Shown here one piece after another: positions 34,581 to 43,304 of a stretch of 64,000 bases of DNA. Positions within the stretch are counted from its first letter, which is position 1, and each line of letters starts with the position of its first letter. This stretch comes from Nitrospira sp. (GTDB lineage Bacteria > Nitrospirota > Nitrospiria > Nitrospirales > Nitrospiraceae): contig CP126122.1 of assembly GCA_030123565.1 (NCBI GenBank), positions 62,001 to 126,000 of the forward strand. Direction: 5' to 3'. The translations under genes were made by a program, and so were the position numbers. Below the pieces are notes generated by a model. That model was not told the origin of the DNA and did no database searches. It saw only the letters and a program-made list of their open reading frames with translations.

Positions 34581-34656
34581 TGGCTCCCCGGGCAGGACTC
34601 GAACCTGCGACCAGCCGGTTAACAGCCGGCTGCTCTACCAACTGAGCTACCGGGGA
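34581..34656 (-). tRNA. tRNA-Asn (anticodon GTT), CCA encoded
   Basis: 76 nt. The acceptor TCCCCGG pairs with CCGGGGA followed by discriminator G and an encoded CCA. The D arm GTAGCTCAGTTGGTAGAGC, anticodon loop with GTT, and T arm GGTTCGAGTCC are all standard. A recombinase remnant lies just beyond its 3' end. Confidence 0.95.
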
Positions 34657-34720
34657 ACAATGAGATGACTAGTGAAGCAACACATTCTAGCAAAACTGGG
34701 CTGAGAAGGGGGAGACTTTT

Positions 34721-34990
34721 TTAGACGTCAAAGTCCTCGGTTTCATCTTCATCGGAAGAGGCGTCGGTATTGCCTGCGGCCAAGGCGGCAAAATGCTTGG
34801 CCCAGGTGAGGTAAAGATTGCCGCTATCCCGCATCGTATCGGCGGCTTTGAGGAGTTTTTCCGCCAGTTCGGGGTCTTTTCCGCTGGCATGCACGGCGGC
34901 AGCGCGTCGTTCAATCGCCTTGGGGTATTCGGACAACAGACCCGCGATGTTGCGGAGCAGTTCATCAAGCACGTTGTCTTCTTGTTCCAT
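34721..34990 (-). CDS. Small conserved-looking hypothetical protein
   Basis: 89 aa, not recognised. Predicted helical throughout (DELLRNIAGLLSEYPKAIE, LAEKLLKAADTMRDSGNLYL) with an acidic C-terminal tail (SSDEDETEDFDV). Another reading frame over the same bases gives a longer ORF but with poor composition, so this frame is preferred. It lies between tRNA-Asn and the terminator of the oxidoreductase operon, on the same strand as both. Confidence 0.6.
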   Translation of the reverse strand: MEQEDNVLDELLRNIAGLLSEYPKAIERRAAAVHASGKDPELAEKLLKAADTMRDSGNLYLTWAKHFAALAAGNTDASSDEDETEDFDV

Positions 34991-35015
34991 GAAGTCCCTT
35001 TGCCGGCCATCTCAA

Positions 35016-35047
35016 CAAAAAACCCCACGGCGACGACGCCATGGGGT
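35016..35047 (-). terminator. Intrinsic terminator of the 2-oxoacid oxidoreductase operon
   Basis: On the minus strand ACCCCATGGCG-TCGT-CGCCGTGGGGT forms an 11-bp stem with one mismatch around a 4-base loop and runs into TTTTTT. It sits about 30 bases past the delta subunit stop and separates the operon from the small gene at 34721. Confidence 0.85.
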
Positions 35048-35076
35048 CTTTGGTGGGAGACCCGCTCGGTTGATTG

Positions 35077-35355
35077 TTATCCCTGGTACGCCTGCCCTAA
35101 GGCAGCCGATTCACCCTTCTTTGTCATCAACTGCCCGCTGGCGCTCACCGCTTGCATGACGATCGCCTCGTGCTTGGCGGCGTTACAGACAACGACGCAC
35201 AGTTCGCATCCTTTACATCGGTCAATAGTGACTTCCGCCACCATCTTGGCCGTATTGAGGTCCAAACAGTTGGCTTCTGGACAATACATGATGCAGAGGC
35301 GGCATCCCTTCTTGGCGGTGCATTTTTCATCGATCACTTGCGCGACGTTATACAT
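35077..35355 (-). CDS. 2-oxoacid:ferredoxin oxidoreductase delta subunit (ferredoxin-like)
   Basis: 92 aa with two 4Fe-4S motifs: KCTAKKGCRLCIMYCPEANC and RCKGCELCVVVCNAAKHE. The first has a widened C-x5-C spacing before C-x2-C-x3-CP, and the second has Asn in place of the usual Pro. The subunit passes electrons from the catalytic part to external ferredoxin. It is the last gene of the five-gene operon, 24 bases after the gamma gene and just before the terminator. Confidence 0.88.
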   Translation of the reverse strand: MYNVAQVIDEKCTAKKGCRLCIMYCPEANCLDLNTAKMVAEVTIDRCKGCELCVVVCNAAKHEAIVMQAVSASGQLMTKKGESAALGQAYQG

Positions 35356-35379
35356 GTGGCTGGGTTCCTTTTCTTACGC

Positions 35380-36087
35380 TCAAGCTGCGACTGCGGGGTT
35401 TCCCACTCTCAGCTCGACCTTATTCTTCTCCGCCCATTCACTCGCGATCTCGTAGGCCCGTTTGACGGTCGCCAGGTTCTTTTGGAGCAGCATCTCTTTC
35501 TTGGCAAACTTCTTCTTGATGGCCTCGTCCAGTGACGCGGTTCCTCCGGATGCCACGAACTTTTTCCCGAACCGTTCTTGGAGTGCCCCGTCGAGCGCTT
35601 CCATCGAGACGCACTTGGTAATGCCTGCCACCGACCCGATCATGGTCATGTTTGTCGATAGTTCGGTGCCGGCGACTTCGATGGCAATCTGTGTACCGGC
35701 GATATAAAACACGGCGACATTCAAGTCCTTGAGGCGTTGAATGTCTTCCTCGGACAGCAGGGGCACGTCCGAGTTAATAATGACGACGCCACCTTCTTTC
35801 ACGCCGGAATAGAACGGCATAGTGTAGCTTTTCCCCATCGTGATGACTTGTGGGTGAAATACTTGGATCACATCAGGGAACACCAACTCCCCACGATCGT
35901 AAATACGTTCGATGCCGATGCGGCAGTAGCTTTCGGCTGGAGCCATGCGCTTTTCAGCTCCGAAGAATGGATTCGAGATGGAAAATTTGCCGTCCCGGTT
36001 GGCTGCCATCGCCATCACATGGGCTGCGGTCACGGCTCCCTGGCCGCCTAACCCGGACATACGGATATTGAGTCTCTTCTTGATCAT
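35380..36087 (-). CDS. 2-oxoacid:ferredoxin oxidoreductase gamma subunit
   Basis: 235 aa, matching the gamma domain of pyruvate/2-oxoglutarate ferredoxin oxidoreductases: NIRMSGLGGQGAVTAAHVMA at the start, FGAEKRMAPAESYCRI, then NMTMIGSVAGITKCVSMEAL. This subunit completes the heterodimer interface around the cofactors. The gene starts 17 bases after the beta gene. Confidence 0.9.
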   Translation of the reverse strand: MIKKRLNIRMSGLGGQGAVTAAHVMAMAANRDGKFSISNPFFGAEKRMAPAESYCRIGIERIYDRGELVFPDVIQVFHPQVITMGKSYTMPFYSGVKEGGVVIINSDVPLLSEEDIQRLKDLNVAVFYIAGTQIAIEVAGTELSTNMTMIGSVAGITKCVSMEALDGALQERFGKKFVASGGTASLDEAIKKKFAKKEMLLQKNLATVKRAYEIASEWAEKNKVELRVGNPAVAA

Positions 36088-36104
36088 GAGCGACCTCCGA
36101 TTCC

Positions 36105-37007
36105 TTAGGCTTTGCCAGCCAATTGCTTGGCAGCGGCTTTCCGTTCCTTGTCTTTCGCGGCCAACTCGGCCAGGAATTGCTTGGCCGGCTCGCTGACATA
36201 CTCTTTATAGGCGAAGCGCTCGGTCGGCTTTTCAGAGTCGCGCATTTCTTGAAGGCCTTCCATACTGTTCTTGCCGATTTCCAGAATGCAAGGCGTGTAC
36301 AGTTGGAGATAGGTCGGGCCAATTTCCCGTGCAATCAAGACCGAGTTCCGAATCACCTTCTCGACCAGCGACGGTTTGCTCACCGTACAATTGACCACGT
36401 AATGACAGCCGGATTCGCGTGCGATTTCAGGGAGGCGAACTTTGTCGAAGAGCTTTCCGACCGGGGCCATCTTGGCCACGAACCCCTTCTGCATCAGACC
36501 ACTCTCCTGCCCTCCCGTATTGGCGTACAGCTCGTTATCGAAACAGATGGTCGTGAATTTCTCCTGGCGGAACCAGGCCTGCAGGGTCATGTCCAATCCG
36601 ATATCGACTGTTGCGCCATCACCGGCTAGGACAACGACATCCTTGACGCGGTCAGGGAACCGGACGCTGAGTGCTCGCTTCAGTCCGGATGCAATTGCAT
36701 TTTGATTGCCGAACAGGGAGTGAATATTGTGCACGGCCACCATAGGGAACACCAGGCTGGTACAGCCTGTCGAGCCGACCATGACCGTATCCTCAGGGTT
36801 GGGCAGTGATGCCAGGATGTATCGGAAAGCCATCGATTCCGGACAGCCGGCGCAGAGCGAATGCTGCTCGATCAGTTCTTTTGATGTCCCGATATCCTTC
36901 CAGCCCCGATCCTCCTTACCATAGGTCGCACTCTGGACCAGGTCCTGATAGTCCGACGGCATAATGTCATATAGGTCGGGCGAAATTTTGATTCGCTCTT
37001 TGCTCAT
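36105..37007 (-). CDS. 2-oxoacid:ferredoxin oxidoreductase beta subunit (TPP binding)
   Basis: 300 aa. The thiamine diphosphate motif runs from AGDGATVDIG to FDNELYANTGGQ. Cysteines that hold the proximal 4Fe-4S cluster include LCAGCPESM and GSTGCTSL. With alpha it performs reversible CoA-dependent oxidative decarboxylation of a 2-oxoacid. In the reductive TCA cycle such enzymes fix CO2 onto acetyl-CoA or succinyl-CoA. Confidence 0.92.
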   Translation of the reverse strand: MSKERIKISPDLYDIMPSDYQDLVQSATYGKEDRGWKDIGTSKELIEQHSLCAGCPESMAFRYILASLPNPEDTVMVGSTGCTSLVFPMVAVHNIHSLFGNQNAIASGLKRALSVRFPDRVKDVVVLAGDGATVDIGLDMTLQAWFRQEKFTTICFDNELYANTGGQESGLMQKGFVAKMAPVGKLFDKVRLPEIARESGCHYVVNCTVSKPSLVEKVIRNSVLIAREIGPTYLQLYTPCILEIGKNSMEGLQEMRDSEKPTERFAYKEYVSEPAKQFLAELAAKDKERKAAAKQLAGKA

Positions 37008-37076
37008 GTAGGCCTCCTCAAGACTCGTCTATTTAAGACTAAGACACACCACTGGGGTTTATTCTGACCAGTCGGT

Positions 37077-38288
37077 TCAGCTACCGCGTCCAGCCAGTGA
37101 CTCTGCGCGCATACCGAGTGCCGTCTTGATCTCGGATACAATGATCTCCGGCGGCATGGTCATGCCTCCGCAGACGTGCGGGCCGGCGTGGACACGATCG
37201 CTATTGGGAATCGTGGCTTTGATCTCTTTCGCCAGCCATCCCGTCACATTGAACTCCGGCACGAAAATATGCTTTGCGTTCTTCGTTGCCTCACGGATTT
37301 CTTCACCCGGCCAGGGGCGAAGAGTCTTGACCTTCACCAGTCCGCAACGAACGCCCTCATCTTCCAATAGACGGATTGCTTCACGGCCTTGCGACACCGC
37401 AGTACCGGAGGCCACGATCATGATTTCTGTGTCGGTATTCTCTGTGTCAATCAAACCATTCAGCCAATGGATGGTATGTTTGCGGGAACGTTCCACTGCC
37501 GCCCATACTTCCTGCTGCCAGCTGGCATGGGTCGCATAACTAATATAGTTACTCTTCATAACGAACGGGTCCCGCATCATTCTGACCGGGGGACACTCCA
37601 TGTCCATGCAAGGCACGGGCGATCGATATGGATCGTAAGGCGGCAAACACATGTCGGTGGGAGTGAGGTTGACCACGTCTTTAGTATGCGTCACAAAGAA
37701 TCCGTCGCAACAGAGCGCGAGCGGCAGGTGTACGTCCGGCTCTTCTGAAACCATGTACCCCTTGAGAATCCAATCAAAAAAGTCCTGAGCGGTCTCGGCA
37801 TGCCAGACGAGCATGCCGGTATTCAATAGGTAAGCGATTTCGAGCGTGTCCGGCTGAATCGACAGCGGCGAGTTGATGCCGCGGCAGGTCACGATCATCT
37901 GGATGGGCAGGCGCGCTCCAGCCCACATCGGGAAGTTTTCCATCGCGCGCATGGTCCCAGGTCCTGCGGTAGTGGTGAACACACGGGCTCCACCGAATGC
38001 CGCGCCGGCACATTGGGACATGACGGCAAACTCGCTCTCGCCTCGAAAATAGTCGCCGATATAACCCTCAGCAAACAACTCGCCGATGAGGGCGGCGGCT
38101 TCGCTCTGCGGCGTAATGGGATAGGCGATCATGACGTCACAGCTTGCGCGCCGGAGGGCTTCCTTGATGACCTCGCTTCCGGTATAGAAAGAGGGAGTGC
38201 GAGGAGCTTCATGCAACATCTGCCACGGATCTGTAAATGTCTGGCCTTTTTTATTCTGTGTCCCGATGTGGGATTTAGTTTCCGCCAT
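37077..38288 (-). CDS. 2-oxoacid:ferredoxin oxidoreductase alpha subunit
   Basis: 403 aa. PFOR-type domains I and II: EVIKEALRRASCDVMIAYPI, PITPQSEAAALIGELF, FTTTAGPGTMRAMENFPMWA, then IMIVASGTAVSQGREAIRLL in the C-terminal domain. Substrate choice between pyruvate and 2-oxoglutarate cannot be read from the sequence with confidence. The gene follows the epsilon gene by 42 bases and precedes beta by 69. Confidence 0.92.
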   Translation of the reverse strand: MAETKSHIGTQNKKGQTFTDPWQMLHEAPRTPSFYTGSEVIKEALRRASCDVMIAYPITPQSEAAALIGELFAEGYIGDYFRGESEFAVMSQCAGAAFGGARVFTTTAGPGTMRAMENFPMWAGARLPIQMIVTCRGINSPLSIQPDTLEIAYLLNTGMLVWHAETAQDFFDWILKGYMVSEEPDVHLPLALCCDGFFVTHTKDVVNLTPTDMCLPPYDPYRSPVPCMDMECPPVRMMRDPFVMKSNYISYATHASWQQEVWAAVERSRKHTIHWLNGLIDTENTDTEIMIVASGTAVSQGREAIRLLEDEGVRCGLVKVKTLRPWPGEEIREATKNAKHIFVPEFNVTGWLAKEIKATIPNSDRVHAGPHVCGGMTMPPEIIVSEIKTALGMRAESLAGRGS

Positions 38289-38330
38289 GGACTCAGCCTC
38301 CTTTCAATCGTTATCCATGCTTCGAACCGT

Positions 38331-38966
38331 TTAGTTTGAAGCGCTGGTTTTGGCTGATGTCAGCCGTGGTTTAACCGTACCTTTGAGTTTGCGAATCCAA
38401 TCGCCCAGCTTCAAGATCTTTTCAACAGAAGCATCTCTAAAAGAGAGCATGGCATCTTCATGCCCTGCCTGAGCGCACATCGCGACCGTATAGCACGACG
38501 TCCCACCGCGGATAATTTTGAGCGACAGATTCGCCTGGTGGCAGTGTACTCCGACGAACATGCAGCAGTCGATCTTGTTATGCCAAATGGTCAGGTTCGG
38601 ATGGTTGGGATTAATTTCTACTTCGGGGTTGATTTTCGGGTATTTCGGACGATAGTCCGGCATGGGAATCAGCATCGGCTTTTGTCCGGGCTGAACGCAT
38701 TCTTTCAAAGTTTCGTACAACTGTCTGACTGCGGCAGCCTTCTTGGCAGCTTTCTCATTCCAGGCCCATAACACCAGAGGACCCGGGAAGATGGTCGGAA
38801 CCTGCGCCATGAGGAACTGGCGCGCCGCTTCTTCGTAAGCTTTTTCTTCAGGAACGATGACGCCGTTGATATGTGCCTCGCCAGGATTGGGGAGATAAAT
38901 TCCCATAGAGGCTGCGGATGGCGGCAGGAAGTGTTCTGGCCCTGGTAACACGCGATACTGAGTCAT
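38331..38966 (-). CDS. Fifth (epsilon) subunit of the 2-oxoacid oxidoreductase, ForE/PorE-like
   Basis: 211 aa, first gene of the operon. It contains a Cys/His-rich patch, DCCMFVGVHCHQAN, followed by RGGTSCYTVAMCAQAGHEDA, and an N-terminal IYLPNPGEAHINGVIVPEE. Five-subunit oxidoreductases of Hydrogenobacter and Nitrospira carry a small extra subunit of unclear role; this gene's size and place match it. It is assigned by operon context more than by motif. Transcription comes from the promoter at 39178. Confidence 0.75.
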   Translation of the reverse strand: MTQYRVLPGPEHFLPPSAASMGIYLPNPGEAHINGVIVPEEKAYEEAARQFLMAQVPTIFPGPLVLWAWNEKAAKKAAAVRQLYETLKECVQPGQKPMLIPMPDYRPKYPKINPEVEINPNHPNLTIWHNKIDCCMFVGVHCHQANLSLKIIRGGTSCYTVAMCAQAGHEDAMLSFRDASVEKILKLGDWIRKLKGTVKPRLTSAKTSASN

Positions 38967-39327
38967 TCGAACCTGCTCTCTTTTTGGGGGTTAACAATCC
39001 TTGAAGAAGAGATACCTTTGGTTATAGCGTGATGTCGAGTCACTCTATGCTTTCCCGATGTTTCCCTGCAACACAGCAGAAGGCCCACCTCAGGGAAATT
39101 TAGGGCTCACATAGGAGAAGGCTGTTAGGTCTTTTGAACTAGAACGATCCGGCCTTTGCAAATGACTCTAAGTGCGCATTATAGGTGGCGATCTTTCAGG
39201 TTGTCAATGTGACGCAGGTGACGCCGTCGCGCGCTTGTGCCGCATCAGCAGCGCTTATCTTATGGATCGGCGGCGAAAAGAAAGTAGGGAACCCAATTTC
39301 CGGGTTGGTTGAAGTGAAAGAGGACGA
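38967..39327. other. Upstream region of the oxidoreductase operon
   Basis: 361 bp with no gene. It contains the operon promoter (39178-39207) and a leader of about 200 bases whose function, if any, is not apparent. No riboswitch was recognised. Confidence 0.6.
39178..39207 (-). promoter_or_regulatory. Strong sigma-70-type promoter of the oxidoreductase operon
   Basis: On the minus strand consensus TTGACA and TATAAT are 18 bases apart, a perfect match in both boxes. It predicts a start near 39170 and a leader of about 200 bases before the epsilon gene. This is the best promoter in the window, fitting a highly expressed central enzyme. Confidence 0.8.
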
Positions 39328-39615
39328 TCATGTGGGTGACGATGAGACGGGCAGCACTTGTTGGAAAGGATGCACCTCCACGCGTTCGAATACTCCGTGA
39401 ATCGTATAGGGGTCCTCGCGGGCGATCCTCTGAGCCTCTTCAATAGAATCCGCTTCGATGATGATCAGGCTGCCTGCTTGATCGGTGAACGGTCCCGCCA
39501 GAATAACTTTTCCTTCGCGGTTGAGGGGTTCCAATCCTGCAAGATGAGCCGGCCGATGGATTTTGCGTCTTGCCTGGCCGTCAGGGCCATCAAAGCCAAG
39601 GATGACGAATTTCAT
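39328..39615 (-). CDS. YciI family protein
   Basis: 95 aa, full length. YciI features are KFVILGFDGPDGQARRKI, HRPAHLAGLEPL with the conserved His, GKVILAGPFTDQAGSLIII and AQRIAREDPYTIHGVFERVE. The fold is a ferredoxin-like dimer; some relatives have catalytic His-Asp pairs, but the role here is unknown. It is 20 bases after the DUF2203 gene. Confidence 0.88.
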   Translation of the reverse strand: MKFVILGFDGPDGQARRKIHRPAHLAGLEPLNREGKVILAGPFTDQAGSLIIIEADSIEEAQRIAREDPYTIHGVFERVEVHPFQQVLPVSSSPT

Positions 39616-39635
39616 AGGAGGAATCGGGAGTTTCG

Positions 39636-40049
39636 CTATACGGCGGTTCCATCCAGTGGCTGGCGATCCCTATATCCGCTGGATGTCTCATGCCACCATC
39701 GAATTTCACCCTCGCCAAATTTCCAACACAGATAGACGATGCGGCCCTCGAGCCTGTAGGGGAAGTCGCATAATCCGAGATCGACGTCTTTAATGACCAC
39801 ACCAAGTTCATGAATGGCTTGCAAACTTCCGCTGATTTCATGGAGGGCTCTAATGTAAAGCGCCCCGACCGGGCTTCCCCCTCCTGATGCAGCCTGTGCG
39901 CTGGCCTTGCTTACTTCTTCCCTTGTGTTCGCAATAACTGTCTTGGCCCTGCGAATGGCTGCGAACCGCTGGTTCAGCTGGGGCAGGAGTTCGTTGGCTT
40001 CTGCCAGTGTAAAAATCCGGTCAGGTTGGTCGTCGTCTGGTTTGGCCAT
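39636..40049 (-). CDS. DUF2203 family protein
   Basis: 137 aa. DUF2203 traits: RIFTLAEANELLPQLNQRFA at the start and LCDFPYRLEGRIVYLCWKFG, GEIRWWHE at the end, separated by a helical middle. Function of the family is unknown. It probably shares a transcript with the YciI gene. Confidence 0.85.
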   Translation of the reverse strand: MAKPDDDQPDRIFTLAEANELLPQLNQRFAAIRRAKTVIANTREEVSKASAQAASGGGSPVGALYIRALHEISGSLQAIHELGVVIKDVDLGLCDFPYRLEGRIVYLCWKFGEGEIRWWHETSSGYRDRQPLDGTAV

Positions 40050-40551
40050 CGATGGGGTCTCCGCGCGATCTTTATCACATCACTCTGAGGGCTGCAACTA
40101 AGGTGATGTACGGCGTGGAATTCCCAGTGTGGCAATCGAGGATGGCTTGATCGTCACATATACATTTACATTGCGTTGCCGGTCAAGCAGCGTTGATGGG
40201 AAGTCATCGAATGTGGACCATGCGGGCTTTAATCTGTTGACATTGTTTGGCCCGGGCGCTAAAATCACACCAACTTCGCGATTCGATAAAATAGTTTTAT
40301 CTTCATTGCACCAGCTTCCGAGACCCATCTTCAACCGTAAGAATCCCAGGTCATTGTTCGGGCCTGTCGTGCAATAGTGGGTTACGTTCATTTCCGCAAA
40401 ATCTAAACCAACAACGCCTTCGTCGAATTATCCTGCCGCAAACAACCAACAGGTTGATATCTAAACCATCACATCCGTGAATCGTTCATGAGCACTAAAA
40501 CGTTTTTCTCATTTGGGGAGCTATTGGGTTGAGAGCCCGATAGGGAGAGGT
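40050..40551. other. Intergenic region upstream of rho
   Basis: About 500 bp, less GC-rich than its surroundings. A minus-strand ORF at 40098-40391 is listed separately. The remainder should hold the rho promoter and leader; I cannot point to a confident promoter. Confidence 0.5.
40098..40391 (-). CDS. Doubtful small ORF, 97 aa
   Basis: Not recognised. The translation has a protein-like mix (GFLRLKMGLGSWCNED, REVGVILAPGPNNV, WSTFDDFPSTLLDRQRNVNV) but no good ribosome site; GCGGAA is the nearest. The codon and base use differs from neighbouring core genes. It could be a remnant of a larger acquired gene or chance. Confidence 0.25.
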   Translation of the reverse strand: MNVTHYCTTGPNNDLGFLRLKMGLGSWCNEDKTILSNREVGVILAPGPNNVNRLKPAWSTFDDFPSTLLDRQRNVNVYVTIKPSSIATLGIPRRTSP

Positions 40552-41823
40552 ATGGCACAGGCTAAAGGGGAAGTTATGCATCTTGCGGAACTCAAACAGA
40601 AGACGATCGCCGATCTGAATGAGGTGGCGCGAGACCTGAAAATCGAAGGCGCCGCAAACCTGCGCAAGCAGGAACTCATTTTTGCCATTCTCCAGGCCCA
40701 GACCGAAAAGAACGGTGTTGTGTTTGGAGAGGGAGTTCTGGAAACACTGCCGGACGGGTTTGGATTCCTCCGTGCGCCCGACTCCAATTACCTGCCTGGT
40801 CCGGACGATATTTATATCTCCCCCTCACAGATTCGACGGTTTAATCTCAGAACGGGCGACATTGTGTCCGGTCAGATCCGTCCGCCGAAGGAGAGTGAAC
40901 GATATTTCGCCCTTCTCAAGGTAGAGAAGGTCAACTACGAGGATCCTGAAGTCGCGCGCGACAAGATTCTATTCGACAACCTGACGCCGCTTTATCCCGA
41001 AGAGCGACTCAATCTCGAGTTCGATCGCGAAGAATATTGCACCCGGGTGATGGACCTCACGACGCCGATCGGCAAGGGACAGCGCGGCTTGATCGTGGCG
41101 GCCCCCCGTACCGGAAAGACCATGCTCTTGCAGGCGATCGCCCGCGCCATTCTGAAAAATCACAAGGAAGTCACCTTGATTGTCCTGCTGATCGACGAGC
41201 GGCCGGAGGAGGTGACGGATTGGCAACGACAGGTGAAGGCCGAGGTCATCAGCTCCACCTTCGACGAGCCGGCACAACGGCATGCGCAGGTGGCGGAAAT
41301 GGTGTTGGAAAAGGCGAAGCGTCTGGTCGAACATAAAAAGGATGTAGTGATTCTCCTCGACAGCATCACCCGTTTGGCCCGGGCCTACAATACGATTGCG
41401 CCGCCCAGCGGAAAGGTCCTTTCCGGCGGGTTGGATTCCAATGCGCTGCAACGTCCCAAACGATTCTTCGGTGCCGCGCGGAACATCGAAAACGGCGGCA
41501 GCCTCACTATCATGGCCACCGCCTTGATCGACACGGGAAGTCGCATGGACGACGTGATCTTCGAAGAATTCAAGGGAACCGGCAACATGGAAGTGCATCT
41601 GGACCGGCGCTTGGCCGACAAGCGTATCTTCCCGGCGATCGATATCAGTCAATCCGGGACTCGCAAGGAAGAGCTACTGGTCGATCGCGACCGTTTGAAC
41701 AAGATGTGGATCCTGCGCAAGGTCTTGAGCCCCTTGGGAACGATGGAAGCCATGGAGTTCTTGATGGACAAGATCGGAGGTACCAAAACCAATCAGGAGT
41801 TTTTGCAATCCATGAATCGCTGA
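40552..41823 (+). CDS. rho: Transcription termination factor Rho
   Basis: 423 aa from the ATG at 40552 (GGGAGAGG just before it); an equally good start at 40576 gives MHLAELKQ, closer to Escherichia coli MNLTELK. Order: N-terminal helical domain, RNA-binding cold-shock-like domain ([20 protein letters not shown], then [12 protein letters not shown]), and RecA-like ATPase with Walker A APRTGKTM, and [20 protein letters not shown]. Rho is a hexameric helicase that ends transcription at unstructured C-rich RNA. It is followed by rpmE. Confidence 0.97.
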   Translation: MAQAKGEVMHLAELKQKTIADLNEVARDLKIEGAANLRKQELIFAILQAQTEKNGVVFGEGVLETLPDGFGFLRAPDSNYLPGPDDIYISPSQIRRFNLRTGDIVSGQIRPPKESERYFALLKVEKVNYEDPEVARDKILFDNLTPLYPEERLNLEFDREEYCTRVMDLTTPIGKGQRGLIVAAPRTGKTMLLQAIARAILKNHKEVTLIVLLIDERPEEVTDWQRQVKAEVISSTFDEPAQRHAQVAEMVLEKAKRLVEHKKDVVILLDSITRLARAYNTIAPPSGKVLSGGLDSNALQRPKRFFGAARNIENGGSLTIMATALIDTGSRMDDVIFEEFKGTGNMEVHLDRRLADKRIFPAIDISQSGTRKEELLVDRDRLNKMWILRKVLSPLGTMEAMEFLMDKIGGTKTNQEFLQSMNR

Positions 41824-41920
41824 GCCCCTGCTTGCCACTCTGGGCCACTCCGGTGTAAAGTCTGGCACCCTGGCGGGCAGGACCTGCGGGGCAATGAATC
41901 AAGAGCGGTAAGGAGCACGT

Positions 41921-42127
41921 ATGCAAAAGGGAATCCATCCAGTCTACCGTGAAGCGACCGTGCACTGTGCTTGCGGGAATACGTTCAAGACGCGATCCAC
42001 CATCGGGAACATCAAGGTCGACATTTGCGCCGGGTGCCATCCGTTTTTTACCGGGACTCAGAAAATCGTCGATACCGAAGGGCGTGTCGAACGGTTCAAG
42101 AAGAAGTACGCCAAAAAAGACAAGTAG
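41921..42127 (+). CDS. rpmE: 50S ribosomal protein L31, zinc-binding form
   Basis: 68 aa. Starts [20 protein letters not shown] and keeps both Cys pairs (CACGN and [10 protein letters not shown]), so it is the zinc-holding C+ form. AAGGAG precedes the start. It sits between rho and prfA, a common arrangement, and ends at the terminator at 42148. Confidence 0.97.
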   Translation: MQKGIHPVYREATVHCACGNTFKTRSTIGNIKVDICAGCHPFFTGTQKIVDTEGRVERFKKKYAKKDK

Positions 42128-42147
42128 GCCTCGGTCTGGACAATATG

Positions 42148-42187
42148 GAGACCCTGCTTCCTTTTGGGGCAGGGTCTCTTGTTTTTT
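42148..42187 (+). terminator. Intrinsic terminator after rpmE
   Basis: GAGACCCTGC and GCAGGGTCTC form a perfect 10-bp stem around an 11-base loop, followed by TTGTTTTTT. It separates rho-rpmE from the prfA operon, whose start is 35 bases later. Confidence 0.9.
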
Positions 42188-42221
42188 AGCCGGGTGAGCT
42201 GAGGCCTGAAATGGGCGTGAC

Positions 42222-43304
42222 ATGGAAGACGTACTGATCAAGAAGTGGGAAGGGATGGCCGCGCGTTACCAGGAGCTGACCAACCAGCTCATGGATCCGG
42301 CTGTCCTCAATCAGCCCGCCATGCTGCACAAGCTGAACAAGGAACGGACGGAGTTGGAAGAGCCAGCGCTGCACTTCATCGCCTACGGTGAAGTGAAAAA
42401 GCAGCTCGACGACGTCTCAGCCATGCTTCAAGACGTTTCGGTGGGAGAAGAAATGAAGCAGTTGTTCGCCGAAGAGAGCAGCCACCTGAAGCAACGACTG
42501 ATGGAACTCGAGCAGCGCGCAAAAGAGTATCTCACTCCGAAGGATCCGCGCGATGAGAAGAATGTGTTTCTGGAAATCAGGGCCGGGACCGGCGGGGACG
42601 AGGCTGCTCTGTTTGCCGGAGACCTCTTCCGCATGTACCTCAAATATGCCGAGCGCAACCGGCTGAGGATGGAAGTGGTCGACGCATCCGAGACCGGGAT
42701 CGGCGGCTATCGTGAGGTGATCGCTCTGCTCGAAGGCAAAGGGGCCTATGGGTTGCTTCGCCACGAGAGCGGCGTACATCGCGTTCAACGTGTGCCCACC
42801 ACGGAGGCCAGCGGCAGGATCCATACCTCCACCGTCACAGTGGCGGTGATGCCGGAGGTGGATGAGGTCGATGTCCAGATCGATCCGAAGGATCTGCGCA
42901 TTGATACGTTTTGTTCGTCCGGGGCCGGCGGCCAAAGCGTCAATACGACCTATTCGGCGGTCAGGATTACCCACATCCCGACCGGTGTCGTCGTCAGTTG
43001 CCAGGATGAACGGTCGCAGCTCAAGAACCGGACCAAAGCCATGCGGACCTTGCGGGCGCGCATCGTCGAGGCCGAGCGGGAGAAGCAGGAGGCGGAGATC
43101 GCGCAAAACCGAAAGGCTCAGGTGGGGACGGGAGACCGGAGCGAAAAGATCCGTACCTATAATTTTCCGCAGAATCGAGTAACGGACCATCGCATCGGCT
43201 TGACGGTGCATAAGCTCGACCAGGTGCTGGCCGGCGATCTGGAGGAGATCGTTCAGGCGTTGCGTGCCCACTATGAGCATCTGGCCACGATGGAGTCGCA
43301 ATGA
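42222..43304 (+). CDS. prfA: Peptide chain release factor 1
   Basis: 360 aa. The GGQ motif is Gly236-Gly237-Gln238 in [14 protein letters not shown], and the stop-codon tripeptide region lies before it ([20 protein letters not shown]). RF1 reads UAA and UAG and releases the peptide. Its stop overlaps the prmC start by 4 bp; PrmC methylates the Gln of GGQ, so enzyme and substrate are translationally coupled. Confidence 0.97.
   Translation: MEDVLIKKWEGMAARYQELTNQLMDPAVLNQPAMLHKLNKERTELEEPALHFIAYGEVKKQLDDVSAMLQDVSVGEEMKQLFAEESSHLKQRLMELEQRAKEYLTPKDPRDEKNVFLEIRAGTGGDEAALFAGDLFRMYLKYAERNRLRMEVVDASETGIGGYREVIALLEGKGAYGLLRHESGVHRVQRVPTTEASGRIHTSTVTVAVMPEVDEVDVQIDPKDLRIDTFCSSGAGGQSVNTTYSAVRITHIPTGVVVSCQDERSQLKNRTKAMRTLRARIVEAEREKQEAEIAQNRKAQVGTGDRSEKIRTYNFPQNRVTDHRIGLTVHKLDQVLAGDLEEIVQALRAHYEHLATMESQ

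Noticed and set aside
34687..35028. 113-aa minus-strand ORF overlapping the 89-aa gene
   Set aside because: Its composition is poor (runs of Pro, Ser and Lys) and it would run through the operon terminator; the frame at 34721-34990 gives a regular helical protein.
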